A stretch of DNA of 64,000 bases from Caloranaerobacter sp. TR13 (GTDB lineage Bacteria > Bacillota > Clostridia > Tissierellales > Thermohalobacteraceae). The notes below the pieces were generated by a model that worked only from the letters and a program-made list of their open reading frames with translations, had not been told where the DNA came from and did not search any database. The stretch is taken from NCBI RefSeq assembly GCF_001316435.1, contig NZ_JXLL01000008.1:1-64000 (forward strand). The letters run 5' to 3'. How positions within the stretch are numbered: position 1 is the stretch's first letter; each line of letters begins with the position of its first letter. Made by a program: the position numbers and the translations under genes. Positions 45,103 to 53,124 of the stretch are shown here, piece after piece.

Positions 45103-46441
45103 ATTGCCCCCTAAGTGCTTTTATTATAGATTTTGCTTTATGGAGAGTTTCTTCATATTCATCATAAGGATTTGAATCCCAGGTTATTCCTCCACCTACT
45201 TGAAAATATACACAATCACCTTTTTTAACTATAGTTCTTATTGCTATATTTAAATCTACAGATCCATCGAACCCTAAATAACCAATACATCCTGTATAGA
45301 TATTTCTTTGATTTGGCTCTAATTCGTCTATTATCTCCATAGCTCTTACTTTTGGAGCACCTGTAATGGAACCTCCAGGAAAAACTGCTTTTATTAAATC
45401 TACTAAATCTTTGCCTTCATCTAATTCTCCAACTACAGTAGATACCAAATGATGTACATTAGAATACTCTTCTAGCTTAAAAAGTTCAGGTACTTTTACA
45501 CTTCCTATTTTGGCTACTTTTCCTATATCGTTTCTTTCTAAATCAACTATCATTAATAGTTCTGCCTTGTCCTTTTCGCTATTTAAAAGTTCTTCTCTTA
45601 AACGTAAGTCTTCTTCATGCGTCTTGCCTCTAGGCCTTGTCCCCTTGATTGGCCTAGTTTCTACAACTCTATCTTTTACTTTAATAAATCTTTCAGGAGA
45701 ATTTGAAAGAATTTCAACTTCCTCAAAATTGAGATAAGCACCAAATGGTGCAGGGCTCACCATTCTTAAATCTTTATATATTTCATACCCTGTGGCCATT
45801 ACCTTTCCTTCAAACCTTTGTGTAAGATTAACTTGATAAACATCTCCAGACCTAATATAGTCTCTTATTTTCTCTACGCTTTGTAAGTATTCCTTTTTTG
45901 TAAAATTAGACTTTAGTATTACTTCTGGATATTCTTTATTTTGATAGTATATTGAATCAATACCACTTAATTGTGCATTTTTTATTCTTTCTAAAACTTT
46001 TGTTACAGCAATATTTTCTAATTCCTTATCTATATCTGGCGTTGCTATATATGTTCTGTTTTCTAGATGGTCTACTACAATTACCCAATTATAAAGCCCT
46101 AAATATAATAGTGGTATATTTATATCATCTATTGCACTGTCTGGTATTCTTTCTATAAACCTGCATAAATCATATGAAAGATATCCTACTGCACCTCCAA
46201 TAAAAGGTAAATGAGTAGAATTCTTAATCTTATATTTATTTAGCTCCTCTTTAAGTATATCAAATGGATTTGTAGAATTTTTGTATATTTTTATTATCTT
46301 AAATGGATCAGAACTTATAAAAGAGTATCTTCCCAATCTATTTGCATCCATCCCACTATCAAGAATAAAGCTAAAACTATCGTCTTTAAATATCGTATAT
46401 AATTCAAACGAATTAAATTTAGTAGATATTTCTTGAATCAT
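45083..46441 (-). CDS. pabB: aminodeoxychorismate synthase component I
   Basis: Chorismate-binding subunit making aminodeoxychorismate, 452 residues. N-terminal part: FSFILDSGMDANRLGRYSFI. Core: SGDVYQVNLTQRFEGK, SPERFIKVKDRVVETRPIKG with the nucleophilic Lys of the PIKGT motif typical of PabB, and MIVDLERNDIGKVAK. End: VFPGGSITGAPKVRAMEIIDELE and YTGCIGYLGFDGSVDLNIAIRT. The ATG at 46441 follows GAGGAG and the pabA stop by one base; an upstream ATG would lie inside pabA. Confidence 0.96.
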   Translation of the reverse strand: MIQEISTKFNSFELYTIFKDDSFSFILDSGMDANRLGRYSFISSDPFKIIKIYKNSTNPFDILKEELNKYKIKNSTHLPFIGGAVGYLSYDLCRFIERIPDSAIDDINIPLLYLGLYNWVIVVDHLENRTYIATPDIDKELENIAVTKVLERIKNAQLSGIDSIYYQNKEYPEVILKSNFTKKEYLQSVEKIRDYIRSGDVYQVNLTQRFEGKVMATGYEIYKDLRMVSPAPFGAYLNFEEVEILSNSPERFIKVKDRVVETRPIKGTRPRGKTHEEDLRLREELLNSEKDKAELLMIVDLERNDIGKVAKIGSVKVPELFKLEEYSNVHHLVSTVVGELDEGKDLVDLIKAVFPGGSITGAPKVRAMEIIDELEPNQRNIYTGCIGYLGFDGSVDLNIAIRTIVKKGDCVYFQVGGGITWDSNPYDEYEETLHKAKSIIKALRGQYEEKSN

Positions 46442-46442
46442 T

Positions 46443-47021
46443 CTAATCTTCTCCTCTTGCTTGTTTAATAAAGTTATTAAGTAATTCATGCCCCTTTTCT
46501 GTCAAAATAGCCTCTGGATGAAACTGCACTCCTTCTATTAAATATTTTTTATGTCTTATTCCCATTATTTCTCCTTTGTCAGTTTCAGCCGTAACTTCTA
46601 AATCATTAGGAAGAGTAGTTCTATCAATAACAAGCGAATGATACCTAGTAACTTTCAAAGGATTGTTTAATCCTCTAAATACTCCTTTATTATAATGAAT
46701 TATTGGTTCTACTTTCCCGTGAACTGGCCTTATTGCTTTTATGATTTCTGCGCCAAATACTTGTCCTATTGTTTGGTGACCTAAACAAATACCTAATATA
46801 GGCACTTTGCCTTTAAAATGTTTTACTATATCTATCGAAAGACCCGCTTCAGAAGGTGAACAAGGTCCAGGAGATATAATAATAATCTCTGGATTTAATT
46901 TTTCTATTTCTTCTATTGAAATCTCATCATTTCTCTTAACTAATATTTCTTCCCCTAATTCAGCTAAAAATTGGTATAAATTATAGGTAAAAGAGTCGTA
47001 ATTATCAAGCATGAAGATCAA
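46443..47021 (-). CDS. pabA: aminodeoxychorismate/anthranilate synthase glutaminase component
   Basis: A class-I glutamine amidotransferase, 192 residues, feeding ammonia to PabB. FMLDNYDSFTYNLYQFL, IIISPGPCSPSEAGLS, the nucleophile loop GICLGHQTIGQ, TRYHSLVIDRTTLP and GVQFHPEAILTEKG are all present. The start is TTG at 47021, well spaced behind GGGAGG and giving the family start MIFMLDNYDSF. A decayed partial copy of this gene lies near 58.7 kb. Confidence 0.95.
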   Translation of the reverse strand: MIFMLDNYDSFTYNLYQFLAELGEEILVKRNDEISIEEIEKLNPEIIIISPGPCSPSEAGLSIDIVKHFKGKVPILGICLGHQTIGQVFGAEIIKAIRPVHGKVEPIIHYNKGVFRGLNNPLKVTRYHSLVIDRTTLPNDLEVTAETDKGEIMGIRHKKYLIEGVQFHPEAILTEKGHELLNNFIKQARGED

Positions 47022-47040
47022 AAATATTCCTCCCTTTTTA

Positions 47041-47075
47041 ACTCACTGTTCGTCGTTCGCTATTTATTCTATGTT
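47041..47075 (-). repeat. short heptad tract (GTTCGCT units) upstream of pabA
   Basis: About five 7-base units of the TTCGCT/TTCGTC type directly upstream of the pabA ribosome-binding site. Confidence 0.6.
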
Positions 47076-47129
47076 TGAAATTCACCAGATAACTATCTGT
47101 TTTCACAAACTATTTACAAACTTACCTTT

Positions 47130-47343
47130 TAAAATATATGAAAATAAAGCGAATGCTTGAAAGAATTTAGTTAAAAAACTAGGTGAAAATTTTCAAGAAA
47201 ATCCGTAGGCTTAATAGGATGTTAAGCCAGCATCCTACAAGACAGGACGTCTTGATTAGGTGCGTTAGGATTTTCTGAAAATTTGAGCCTTAAGTTTTTT
47301 CTAAATTTGTTTGCATGAGCGTATTTTTCATATATATTTTTAA
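47130..47343. repeat. 214-base palindromic element with a pseudoknot-forming core
   Basis: Imperfect inverted arms of about 75 bases (47130-47204 and 47268-47343) end in GAAAATCC and GGATTTTC. The core between them has GGCTTAA, TAGGATG, TTAAGCC and CATCCTA in the order a-b-a'-b' (47208-47237), which is an H-type pseudoknot, followed at once by a CAAGAC/GTCTTG hairpin (47238-47254). No ORF is present. It could be a MITE-like mobile repeat or a structured RNA. I could not assign it to a known family. Confidence 0.75.
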
Positions 47344-47432
47344 GGGTTTTTTATTCATATTATTCTGACAAATAATTTCAATTTTCTACCTTTAAGTTAA
47401 TTTTAAACTTATATCTTATTAGTGTCAATTGG

Positions 47433-47642
47433 GAATAGAGGTTAAGTACTGGGTACTGGAGATGGACTAAAGAAATGTAAAATTGAAAATGGAAAATATG
47501 GAATCAGTTTACAGTTGACAGAGGACAGGGTACAGGGAACAACTAATAACTAGGAACTGTTCGTAGGTCGCTATTCGCTGTTCGATAATTAGATGACGAG
47601 TAGTAAACAAAAATGACGATATCAAACAGCGAAAATGCGACA
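47433..47642 (+). repeat. heptad repeat tract 5
   Basis: About thirty consecutive 7-base units in one phase. They run from TACTGGG through ATGGAAA and GACAGGG types to ATTCGCT and finally TGACGAG/GCGAAAA-like units. Orientation is reversed relative to the intra-operon tracts (complement of tract 4). Confidence 0.88.
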
Positions 47643-47706
47643 TATTTCCTGGGAAATGACATTTCATAACAAAATTTAACGACAATAAAAGTGATTACAG
47701 ATGTTA

Positions 47707-47790
47707 GGTTCTAGGTACTAGGTACTGGGTACTGGGGTCTAGAGTCTGGGTATTGGAACTAGAAATCAGGGTACAGAGGATAGAGAATAG
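47707..47790 (+). repeat. heptad repeat tract 6
   Basis: Twelve consecutive 7-base units, GGTACTG type passing to GGTACAG and AGAATAG types, ending 21 bases before the proC stop codon. Confidence 0.88.
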
Positions 47791-47811
47791 GAAAAAAGCA
47801 TGGATTTTAAT

Positions 47812-48621
47812 TTATTTTTTTGACATTTCTATAGATTTTTTTGTACAGCTTTGCATAGCAGAAATAATTGCTGATCTAAATCCAGCTTTTTCAAGAGTAG
47901 CTACGGCTTCTATAGTTGTCCCACCTGGAGAGCATACCATATCCTTTAATTCACCAGGATGTTTTTTGGTATCTAATACCATCTTGGCAGCACCTAAAAC
48001 TGCTTGAGCTGCCATTCTATATGCTTTATCTCTTGCAAGTCCATCAAGAACTGCAGCATCTGCCATTGCTTCTATAAGCATAAATACATAAGCAGGCGAA
48101 GAACCACTTACCGAAATTACAGCTCCCATTAATTTTTCATCTACTATTTCAACCTTGCCAAAGCTCTCAAAAATACTTATTAGTTCATCTATTTCTTCTT
48201 TAGTCAATTTTTCGTTGAAACACATTGAAGTCATACCTTCACCTACAAGAGCTGGCGTGTTAGGCATTGTCCTGACTACTTTTAACTTTCTCCCAAAACT
48301 TTTTTCAATTCCATTTATGTCTTTTCCTGCTGCTATAATAACTATTATTACATCCTCTTTCACAAAATCTCTTATTTCTTCTATTATTTGTTCATATATA
48401 TCCGGCTTAATTGCTAATACTAAAATATCTGCCGCCTTTGCTACTTTTTTATTATCTGTTGTAGTTTTTACTCCATACTCGTTTGAAACAAAACTTAACC
48501 TTTTCTCATTAATATCTGATACTATCACTTGCTCAGGCAAAACTAAATTTGATTTTACTATTCCCACCATCATTGCTTGGCCCATATTGCCACAACCAAT
48601 AAATCCTATTATCTTTTGCAT
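47812..48621 (-). CDS. proC: pyrroline-5-carboxylate reductase
   Basis: Reduces P5C to L-proline with NAD(P)H. The 269-residue protein begins with the dinucleotide fold IIGFIGCGNMGQAMMVGI, has VLAIKPDIYEQI and VVRTMPNTPALVGEGMTSM, and the C-terminal signature ELKDMVCSPGGTTIEAVATLEKAG. Its place directly downstream of the proline reductase operon suggests that P5C-derived proline is fed to D-proline reduction. It is separated from that operon by a strong terminator. Confidence 0.97.
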   Translation of the reverse strand: MQKIIGFIGCGNMGQAMMVGIVKSNLVLPEQVIVSDINEKRLSFVSNEYGVKTTTDNKKVAKAADILVLAIKPDIYEQIIEEIRDFVKEDVIIVIIAAGKDINGIEKSFGRKLKVVRTMPNTPALVGEGMTSMCFNEKLTKEEIDELISIFESFGKVEIVDEKLMGAVISVSGSSPAYVFMLIEAMADAAVLDGLARDKAYRMAAQAVLGAAKMVLDTKKHPGELKDMVCSPGGTTIEAVATLEKAGFRSAIISAMQSCTKKSIEMSKK

Positions 48622-48771
48622 TTTTGCTCCTCCTTCCTTTCTATTCTATTATACTTTAAAACTTTCACATTAGATTAATAAAAAATTATGTTCTATTGAT
48701 TATTAACTAATGTTAATATATATGAATCTAATTTAAGTATTTCGACATTAAATAAAATCTTTTTACATGCC

Positions 48772-48818
48772 ACTAAAAACCTCTGTGGATAGCAAATATC
48801 CACAGAGGTTTTTTTACA
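48772..48818. terminator. bidirectional terminator at the end of the prd operon
   Basis: A perfect 17-bp stem (48775-48791 with 48797-48813; core CCTCTGTGGATA) has a 5-base loop and T-runs on both sides, TTTTTTT on plus and TTTTTAG on minus. It lies 29 bases after the stop of the TSUP gene. Confidence 0.93.
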
Positions 48819-48846
48819 GTAACTATAAATTTTGCTTTTCTATAAA

Positions 48847-49734
48847 TTACTCTATTTCAATTACTTCTTTATTACTTACAGAATTATTTAAAGCTGCTCT
48901 AATCATTGTTAATGAAGTATATAGGATAACAGCTATCACTAGCCATTTTAACATATTTAATGGTAATGATTTAACTATATAAGCTGCTATTATAACACCG
49001 ATTACACCACCAATAGTTATCCCCATTGAAGCTTTTCTATCATAAGCTCCCTCTTTTACAAATTTAACTGATGCAACTGGCATTAAGAATGCACATGAAC
49101 CCATCATTATAGGAAAAGCAACTCTAGGAGACATCCCTAATAAATAAACCAAAGCCATACAAGGTGCATATAAACCTATTCCAGCAGTCATTAAAGCTCC
49201 TAAAATAAAGTTAGCTACTATCGCAATTATTAATTTGCCTCCTCTTAAACCAATAGCTTCTCCACCACCTGGAAACCAGTCCATTTGGCCAGCAAACATT
49301 AAAAATGCTGTTACAAATAAAGCTATACCCATTATAAATTGAACTTTTCTCTCAGGGAATTTTGAAACAATTCCAGCACCCAACCACGCTCCAATTGTTG
49401 CTGCTGCTATCATCGAAACTAAAGTTAATGTATCAACTTTAATAACTTTAATAAAGATAAAAGCTTCTAAAATAACAGGTATAGTACATGATACATTTAA
49501 TGTTCCAGGTATTACTCTATCTTTAGTTTGTTTGAATGCTCTTAAAAGTGCTGTTGTTGGTGCAAACGAACCAATTCCTAAAGTATCAAAAAAGTTTGTA
49601 ATGAATCCAATCACAGAAACTTTAGCCCAAGAATTATCTTCTAAATTATCCTTATGTTTCATAAAATCTCTTAAAAATACACTACTAAACCAAATACCAA
49701 AAGCCCCCAAAGTTCCTAAAACAGCAGTAATCAT
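48847..49734 (-). CDS. TSUP (TauE/SafE) family membrane transporter, last gene of the prd operon
   Basis: A 295-residue polytopic protein of the TSUP family, with about eight hydrophobic segments. FITNFFDTLGIGSFAPTTAL (about residues 30-50) and AATIGAWLGAGIVSKFPERKVQ are the family's duplicated motifs. TSUP proteins move small organic or sulfur-containing anions such as sulfoacetate, sulfite or taurine; the substrate here is unknown. AAGGAGGAG precedes the ATG. Its position 90 bases after prdF and before the terminator suggests a link with proline fermentation, perhaps export of 5-aminovalerate or uptake of an anion (inference). Confidence 0.85.
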   Translation of the reverse strand: MITAVLGTLGAFGIWFSSVFLRDFMKHKDNLEDNSWAKVSVIGFITNFFDTLGIGSFAPTTALLRAFKQTKDRVIPGTLNVSCTIPVILEAFIFIKVIKVDTLTLVSMIAAATIGAWLGAGIVSKFPERKVQFIMGIALFVTAFLMFAGQMDWFPGGGEAIGLRGGKLIIAIVANFILGALMTAGIGLYAPCMALVYLLGMSPRVAFPIMMGSCAFLMPVASVKFVKEGAYDRKASMGITIGGVIGVIIAAYIVKSLPLNMLKWLVIAVILYTSLTMIRAALNNSVSNKEVIEIE

Positions 49735-49827
49735 CCAATCTCCTCCTTAATTTTACATTTATTTTTATTTATAAAAAACTACATAAATAAAAGTTTAGCC
49801 GCTTTTCATTTATCTTTAATATTATTA

Positions 49828-50835
49828 CTACTTTAAAACAAAACCATATTTTACAGGATCCTCAGGATCTATAACAAAATGACTAAATCCAGTTATATAT
49901 GCTGAACCTGTTATTTCTGGAATTACAGCTTCATAGTTTTTAACTTTAGTTGTACCCAAAATTCTTCCTTTGAACGTTGTTCCTAATATGCTTTCATAAA
50001 CAAAATATTCTCCTATTCTTAGTTTCCCTTTTGAATACAAAGTTGCAAGTTTAGCACTTGTTCCTGTGCCACAAGGTGATCTATCAATTTGTCCTTGACC
50101 GAATACAACTACATTCTTTAAATCTGCTTCTTTATTAGTAGGCTTATCAAATATTTCTACTAAATCAACTTTATTAATATGCTTTAATATAGGATGTTGA
50201 ACTTTAATAGAAGCATTAATAATTTCTCTAATTGTTAACCCTAAATCAATTAATTTTTGTGTGTTTTTAGGTTGTACCTCGATACCTAATTGTTGAGCAT
50301 CTACTATCGCAAAAAAACTTCCACCAAAAGAAATGTCTAATGTAACTTCGCCAATATTAGGTACATCAATCTTAACATCTTTCATATAATGAAAAGCTGG
50401 CACATTAACAATTGAAACTTCTTTTACTTTACCTCTTTCAACTTTAGCCTTTGCTTTGATTAGCCCTACTGGAGTATCCATTTTAATTTCTGTAATAGGT
50501 TCTACTACTTCAACCATGCCTGTTTCAATCGCAACAGTAACTGCTCCAATCGAGCCATGACCACACATATTTAAATACCCTCCACCATCCATAAATATAA
50601 TCCCAAAATCAGCTTCTTCATTAACTGGAGCAGTAATAATTGATCCAAACATATCATTATGCCCTCTTGGTTCTAACATAACCGCAGTTCTGATATTATC
50701 CATTTTTTGCTCTAAATAACTTTTCTTTTCCGCCATAGTTTTCCCTGGAATTTTAGGTACTCCTCCGATAATTACTCTTGTTGGCTCCCCCATGGTATGT
50801 GAATCAACAGCATGTATACCCCTTATAGCAAGCAT
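49828..50835 (-). CDS. prdF: proline racemase
   Basis: Converts L-proline to D-proline, the substrate of the reductase. The 335-residue protein carries both catalytic cysteines: MCGHGSIGAV (about residue 91) and RSPCGTGTSAKLATL (about residue 255), as well as MGEPTRVIIGG at the start and GSAYITGFSHFVIDPEDP at the end. The CGTGTSA form distinguishes proline from hydroxyproline epimerases. The ATG follows GGAGGGG and abuts the prdE stop. Confidence 0.96.
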   Translation of the reverse strand: MLAIRGIHAVDSHTMGEPTRVIIGGVPKIPGKTMAEKKSYLEQKMDNIRTAVMLEPRGHNDMFGSIITAPVNEEADFGIIFMDGGGYLNMCGHGSIGAVTVAIETGMVEVVEPITEIKMDTPVGLIKAKAKVERGKVKEVSIVNVPAFHYMKDVKIDVPNIGEVTLDISFGGSFFAIVDAQQLGIEVQPKNTQKLIDLGLTIREIINASIKVQHPILKHINKVDLVEIFDKPTNKEADLKNVVVFGQGQIDRSPCGTGTSAKLATLYSKGKLRIGEYFVYESILGTTFKGRILGTTKVKNYEAVIPEITGSAYITGFSHFVIDPEDPVKYGFVLK

Positions 50836-51309
50836 TTATTCCCCTCCATTCCTCTTCATTTTTAATTTTAATAACGCCAACGCTTTTTTTGCATCTAACT
50901 CATCTGCATTATTCTCTCCTACGACCTCTGTTTCAACTCCTAATTTTGATTTGTTAAGATCTACAATTGTATTCATATATTTGTTTGTAACTACAAATTT
51001 ACCTTGAGTGCCTACAAAACTCATCCCAACAACTTCTATTCCTCTTTTTCCTATTTCTTTAATAGCATTAGCAAAATCAATATGAGAATTTCCCCAACCG
51101 TCTACAGAAATTATCACTCCATCAGCACGCATAGCTTCTACCCATACAGCTACTCTTTTACTTACAAAATACTTCTCATTGTTTTTTTGAGGAGTACCTA
51201 CCAAAATAACCCCTAATAAATCTATATCTTTATCATTTGAAACTACATCTAATAAAGGATCTCTGAAATGATGCAAAGTAGTTTCTTTAGTAGATGGTCC
51301 AATCCCCAT
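50836..51309 (-). CDS. prdE: proline reductase-associated protein PrdE
   Basis: A 157-residue paralogue of the C-terminal (23-kDa) part of PrdA. It begins MGIGPSTKETTLHHFRDPLL and shares IDLLGVILVGTPQKNNEKYF and the GWGNSHIDFANAI segment with PrdA. Its start corresponds to the residue after the autocleavage site of PrdA. AGAGGTG lies 8 bases before the ATG. With PrdD it reconstitutes the PrdA C-terminal architecture as two chains; enzymatic role not established. Confidence 0.92.
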   Translation of the reverse strand: MGIGPSTKETTLHHFRDPLLDVVSNDKDIDLLGVILVGTPQKNNEKYFVSKRVAVWVEAMRADGVIISVDGWGNSHIDFANAIKEIGKRGIEVVGMSFVGTQGKFVVTNKYMNTIVDLNKSKLGVETEVVGENNADELDAKKALALLKLKMKRNGGE

Positions 51310-51320
51310 AAAATCACCTC

Positions 51321-52082
51321 TTATGTCATTGCCCTTAAAGCTCCGTCTCTATATTCATTTGGTGTAAGAATAATTGGAACATTACCAATATCAATTATCG
51401 ATTTACCACCAATAAAACCCGATGGTTCTTTAGGTAATAGCTGATTGTCGTGCATTGCTCCTTGTCCACCTATTTGTTTTATAATAACTACCTTCTTTTT
51501 GCCAGGTCTAACTATATCAAAATACTCATTAACTTCATCTGCTTTTCTACCATCAAACTTTTTTAATATATTTCTGTAAATCTGTATAAACTCATCACAA
51601 ACCTTATGAATAGTCAATGGAGATTCTCTATTAAATTTCAAATTCGGTTTCAATATAACGTCAAAATTTATAATATAATCACTTAAGGAAGGCGTACCTG
51701 CTTTCCCAAAAACTATATGGTCTTTCAAAATGCCTTCAGAAGAACCAAATTCAGTTATCTGTTTTCCATCTGAATAAGCACCTGTTAATAAAACATAAAC
51801 ACCAGTTATTGTATGTGTTATTCCTTCACCTATATTTCCTAAAACTTTTGTTGATATAGGAATTACATCCATTATATTATTAACCCAAATATTATATTTT
51901 CTAGGTTCAATAATTTGAATATTAATTTTTTCGATTATTTCATAGTTTTTTATTAATTCATCTAAAATCTCTTTATTAATAATCAATTCCCTATCTTTGA
52001 TATCACTCTTATTACCAAAAATCACTTTAGTTATATGAAAAGATTTAATTAATAACCTTTTTTTATAAATCTCCTTTTTCAT
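51321..52082 (-). CDS. prdD: proline reductase-associated protein PrdD
   Basis: A 253-residue paralogue of the middle of PrdA (about PrdA 190-426). Shared blocks are GEGITHTITGVYVLLTGAYS, TEFGSSEGILKDHIVFGKAG, GGQGAMHDNQLLPKEPSGFI and NVPIILTPNEYRDGALRAMT, the last ending exactly where PrdA is cleaved. The ATG at 52082 follows AAAGGTGG; an upstream ATG 66 bases earlier lacks a site and overlaps prdB. Lies between prdB and prdE. Confidence 0.92.
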   Translation of the reverse strand: MKKEIYKKRLLIKSFHITKVIFGNKSDIKDRELIINKEILDELIKNYEIIEKINIQIIEPRKYNIWVNNIMDVIPISTKVLGNIGEGITHTITGVYVLLTGAYSDGKQITEFGSSEGILKDHIVFGKAGTPSLSDYIINFDVILKPNLKFNRESPLTIHKVCDEFIQIYRNILKKFDGRKADEVNEYFDIVRPGKKKVVIIKQIGGQGAMHDNQLLPKEPSGFIGGKSIIDIGNVPIILTPNEYRDGALRAMT

Positions 52083-52125
52083 AAAACCACCTTTTTGTAG
52101 GAGGAAAAGCTCCTCCTGAATAATA

Positions 52126-52851
52126 TTAAACTTTAGCAATATATTCATATGGTAATGATATTATCTGTCCCGGTGTTGTTATCTCAGTTAGCTTTACTAA
52201 TGTATCTTTTACAATAGCTCTTTGCATTTCTGGATTGTTTGGTTCCCCTGCATTTGCACCCATAGGTACTAATGGCGCAACTGCTCTTGGTGAACCATTT
52301 TGTCTTACAACAGGAGGAAGGGCTGCAATAATTATTGTAGGTATGCCTATTTCCTCAATTGCTCTCTGCACAATCACGGCAGAGCGGTGACAAGTTCCTC
52401 AGCCAGCAGTTAAAATAACTGCATCTACATTTTCTTGTTTCAGTCTTCTTGCAATTTCAGGTCCTGTTTCATTTTTAAATTTTTGTTGATCTCCTCCACC
52501 ACCCATAAATCCAAAATTGATAGGTGATAAAGCTTTTATAAAACCTTCTTTAGCTAATTCTCTAATCCTATCTATTGGAAACATACAATTTATATCTTTA
52601 TTAACGTCAGCATTATCATATCCACCATGTGATACCATCAACTCACCTGAATCTACATCTCCTGGTATAACTCTAAAAGTAAAATCGCCTGCCAAATTAA
52701 ATCTTTTATCAGACTTTAGATGAACACCTGCTGCTGTAACTAATGCAACTGTCATATCCTTCAATTCTTTTTTAACCTCAGTCCATACTGGAGGAGGTGT
52801 TATAGGAACATATATTTCCGACTGAAGACCTTTTATTGCTGTTAATCTCAT
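52126..52851 (-). CDS. prdB: D-proline reductase selenoprotein subunit PrdB (in-frame UGA)
   Basis: The selenocysteine subunit that attacks D-proline. The frame runs through a TGA at 52399-52401 (codon 151), giving ILTAG-U-GTCHRSAVIVQRA, the known PrdB active-site context. Total length 241 residues. Upstream signature: MVSHGGYDNADVNKDINCMF and GGGGDQQKFKNETGPEIARR. Downstream: GAPNNP-like end AGEPNNPEMQRAIVKDTL. Treating TGA as stop would remove the last third of the protein. A SECIS-like hairpin follows the TGA. The small gene upstream ends 4 bases before its ATG. Confidence 0.96.
52361..52385 (-). promoter_or_regulatory. SECIS-like hairpin of prdB
   Basis: Beginning 13 bases after the UGA, GCTCTGC pairs with GCAGAG...C around a loop containing GTGATTGT. 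Distance and size suit a bacterial SECIS element recognised by SelB. Confidence 0.7.
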
Positions 52852-52855
52852 TTCT

Positions 52856-53107
52856 TTACCTCCCTTTCTTAAATCTTATACTATTTATATATTTTTCATT
52901 TATGTCATCACTCAGTACTTCTGGATAACTTAACATAAATCCAACTTCGTGACCTAGTTTCAAATCATAATCTGTAATAAGCATTCTTTTCGGAATTCTA
53001 ATATGACCTAATCTTCCTTTTAAATCAATACCTACTAATCCATCTTTTAATTCAACAATAACTCCTTCAAAATACATTGGAGAATTACTATATTTAAATC
53101 TATTCAT
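52856..53107 (-). CDS. small conserved protein between prdA and prdB
   Basis: An 83-residue protein that recurs between prdA and prdB in proline-reducing Clostridia and is annotated only as a CBO2463/CBO2479-type domain protein. Visible features: N-terminal MNRFKYSNSPMYFEGVIVEL, a small beta-rich core with GLVGIDLKGRLGHIRIP and KLGHEVGFMLSYPEV. No Cys and no catalytic motif; the barrel-like pattern suggests an assembly or scaffolding role (inference). AAGAGG lies 8 bases before the ATG at 53107. Confidence 0.82.
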   Translation of the reverse strand: MNRFKYSNSPMYFEGVIVELKDGLVGIDLKGRLGHIRIPKRMLITDYDLKLGHEVGFMLSYPEVLSDDINEKYINSIRFKKGR

Positions 53108-53124
53108 TTTGTAACCTCTTTTCA

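Noticed and set aside
47130-47343. Insertion sequence remnant
   Set aside because: Inverted arms are present but no transposase frame and no clear target duplication; kept as an unclassified structured element.
52126-52377. A separate gene for the C-terminal third of PrdB
   Set aside because: The frame is continuous with the upstream part through a single TGA in the exact selenocysteine context of PrdB; there is no ribosome-binding site for a new start.
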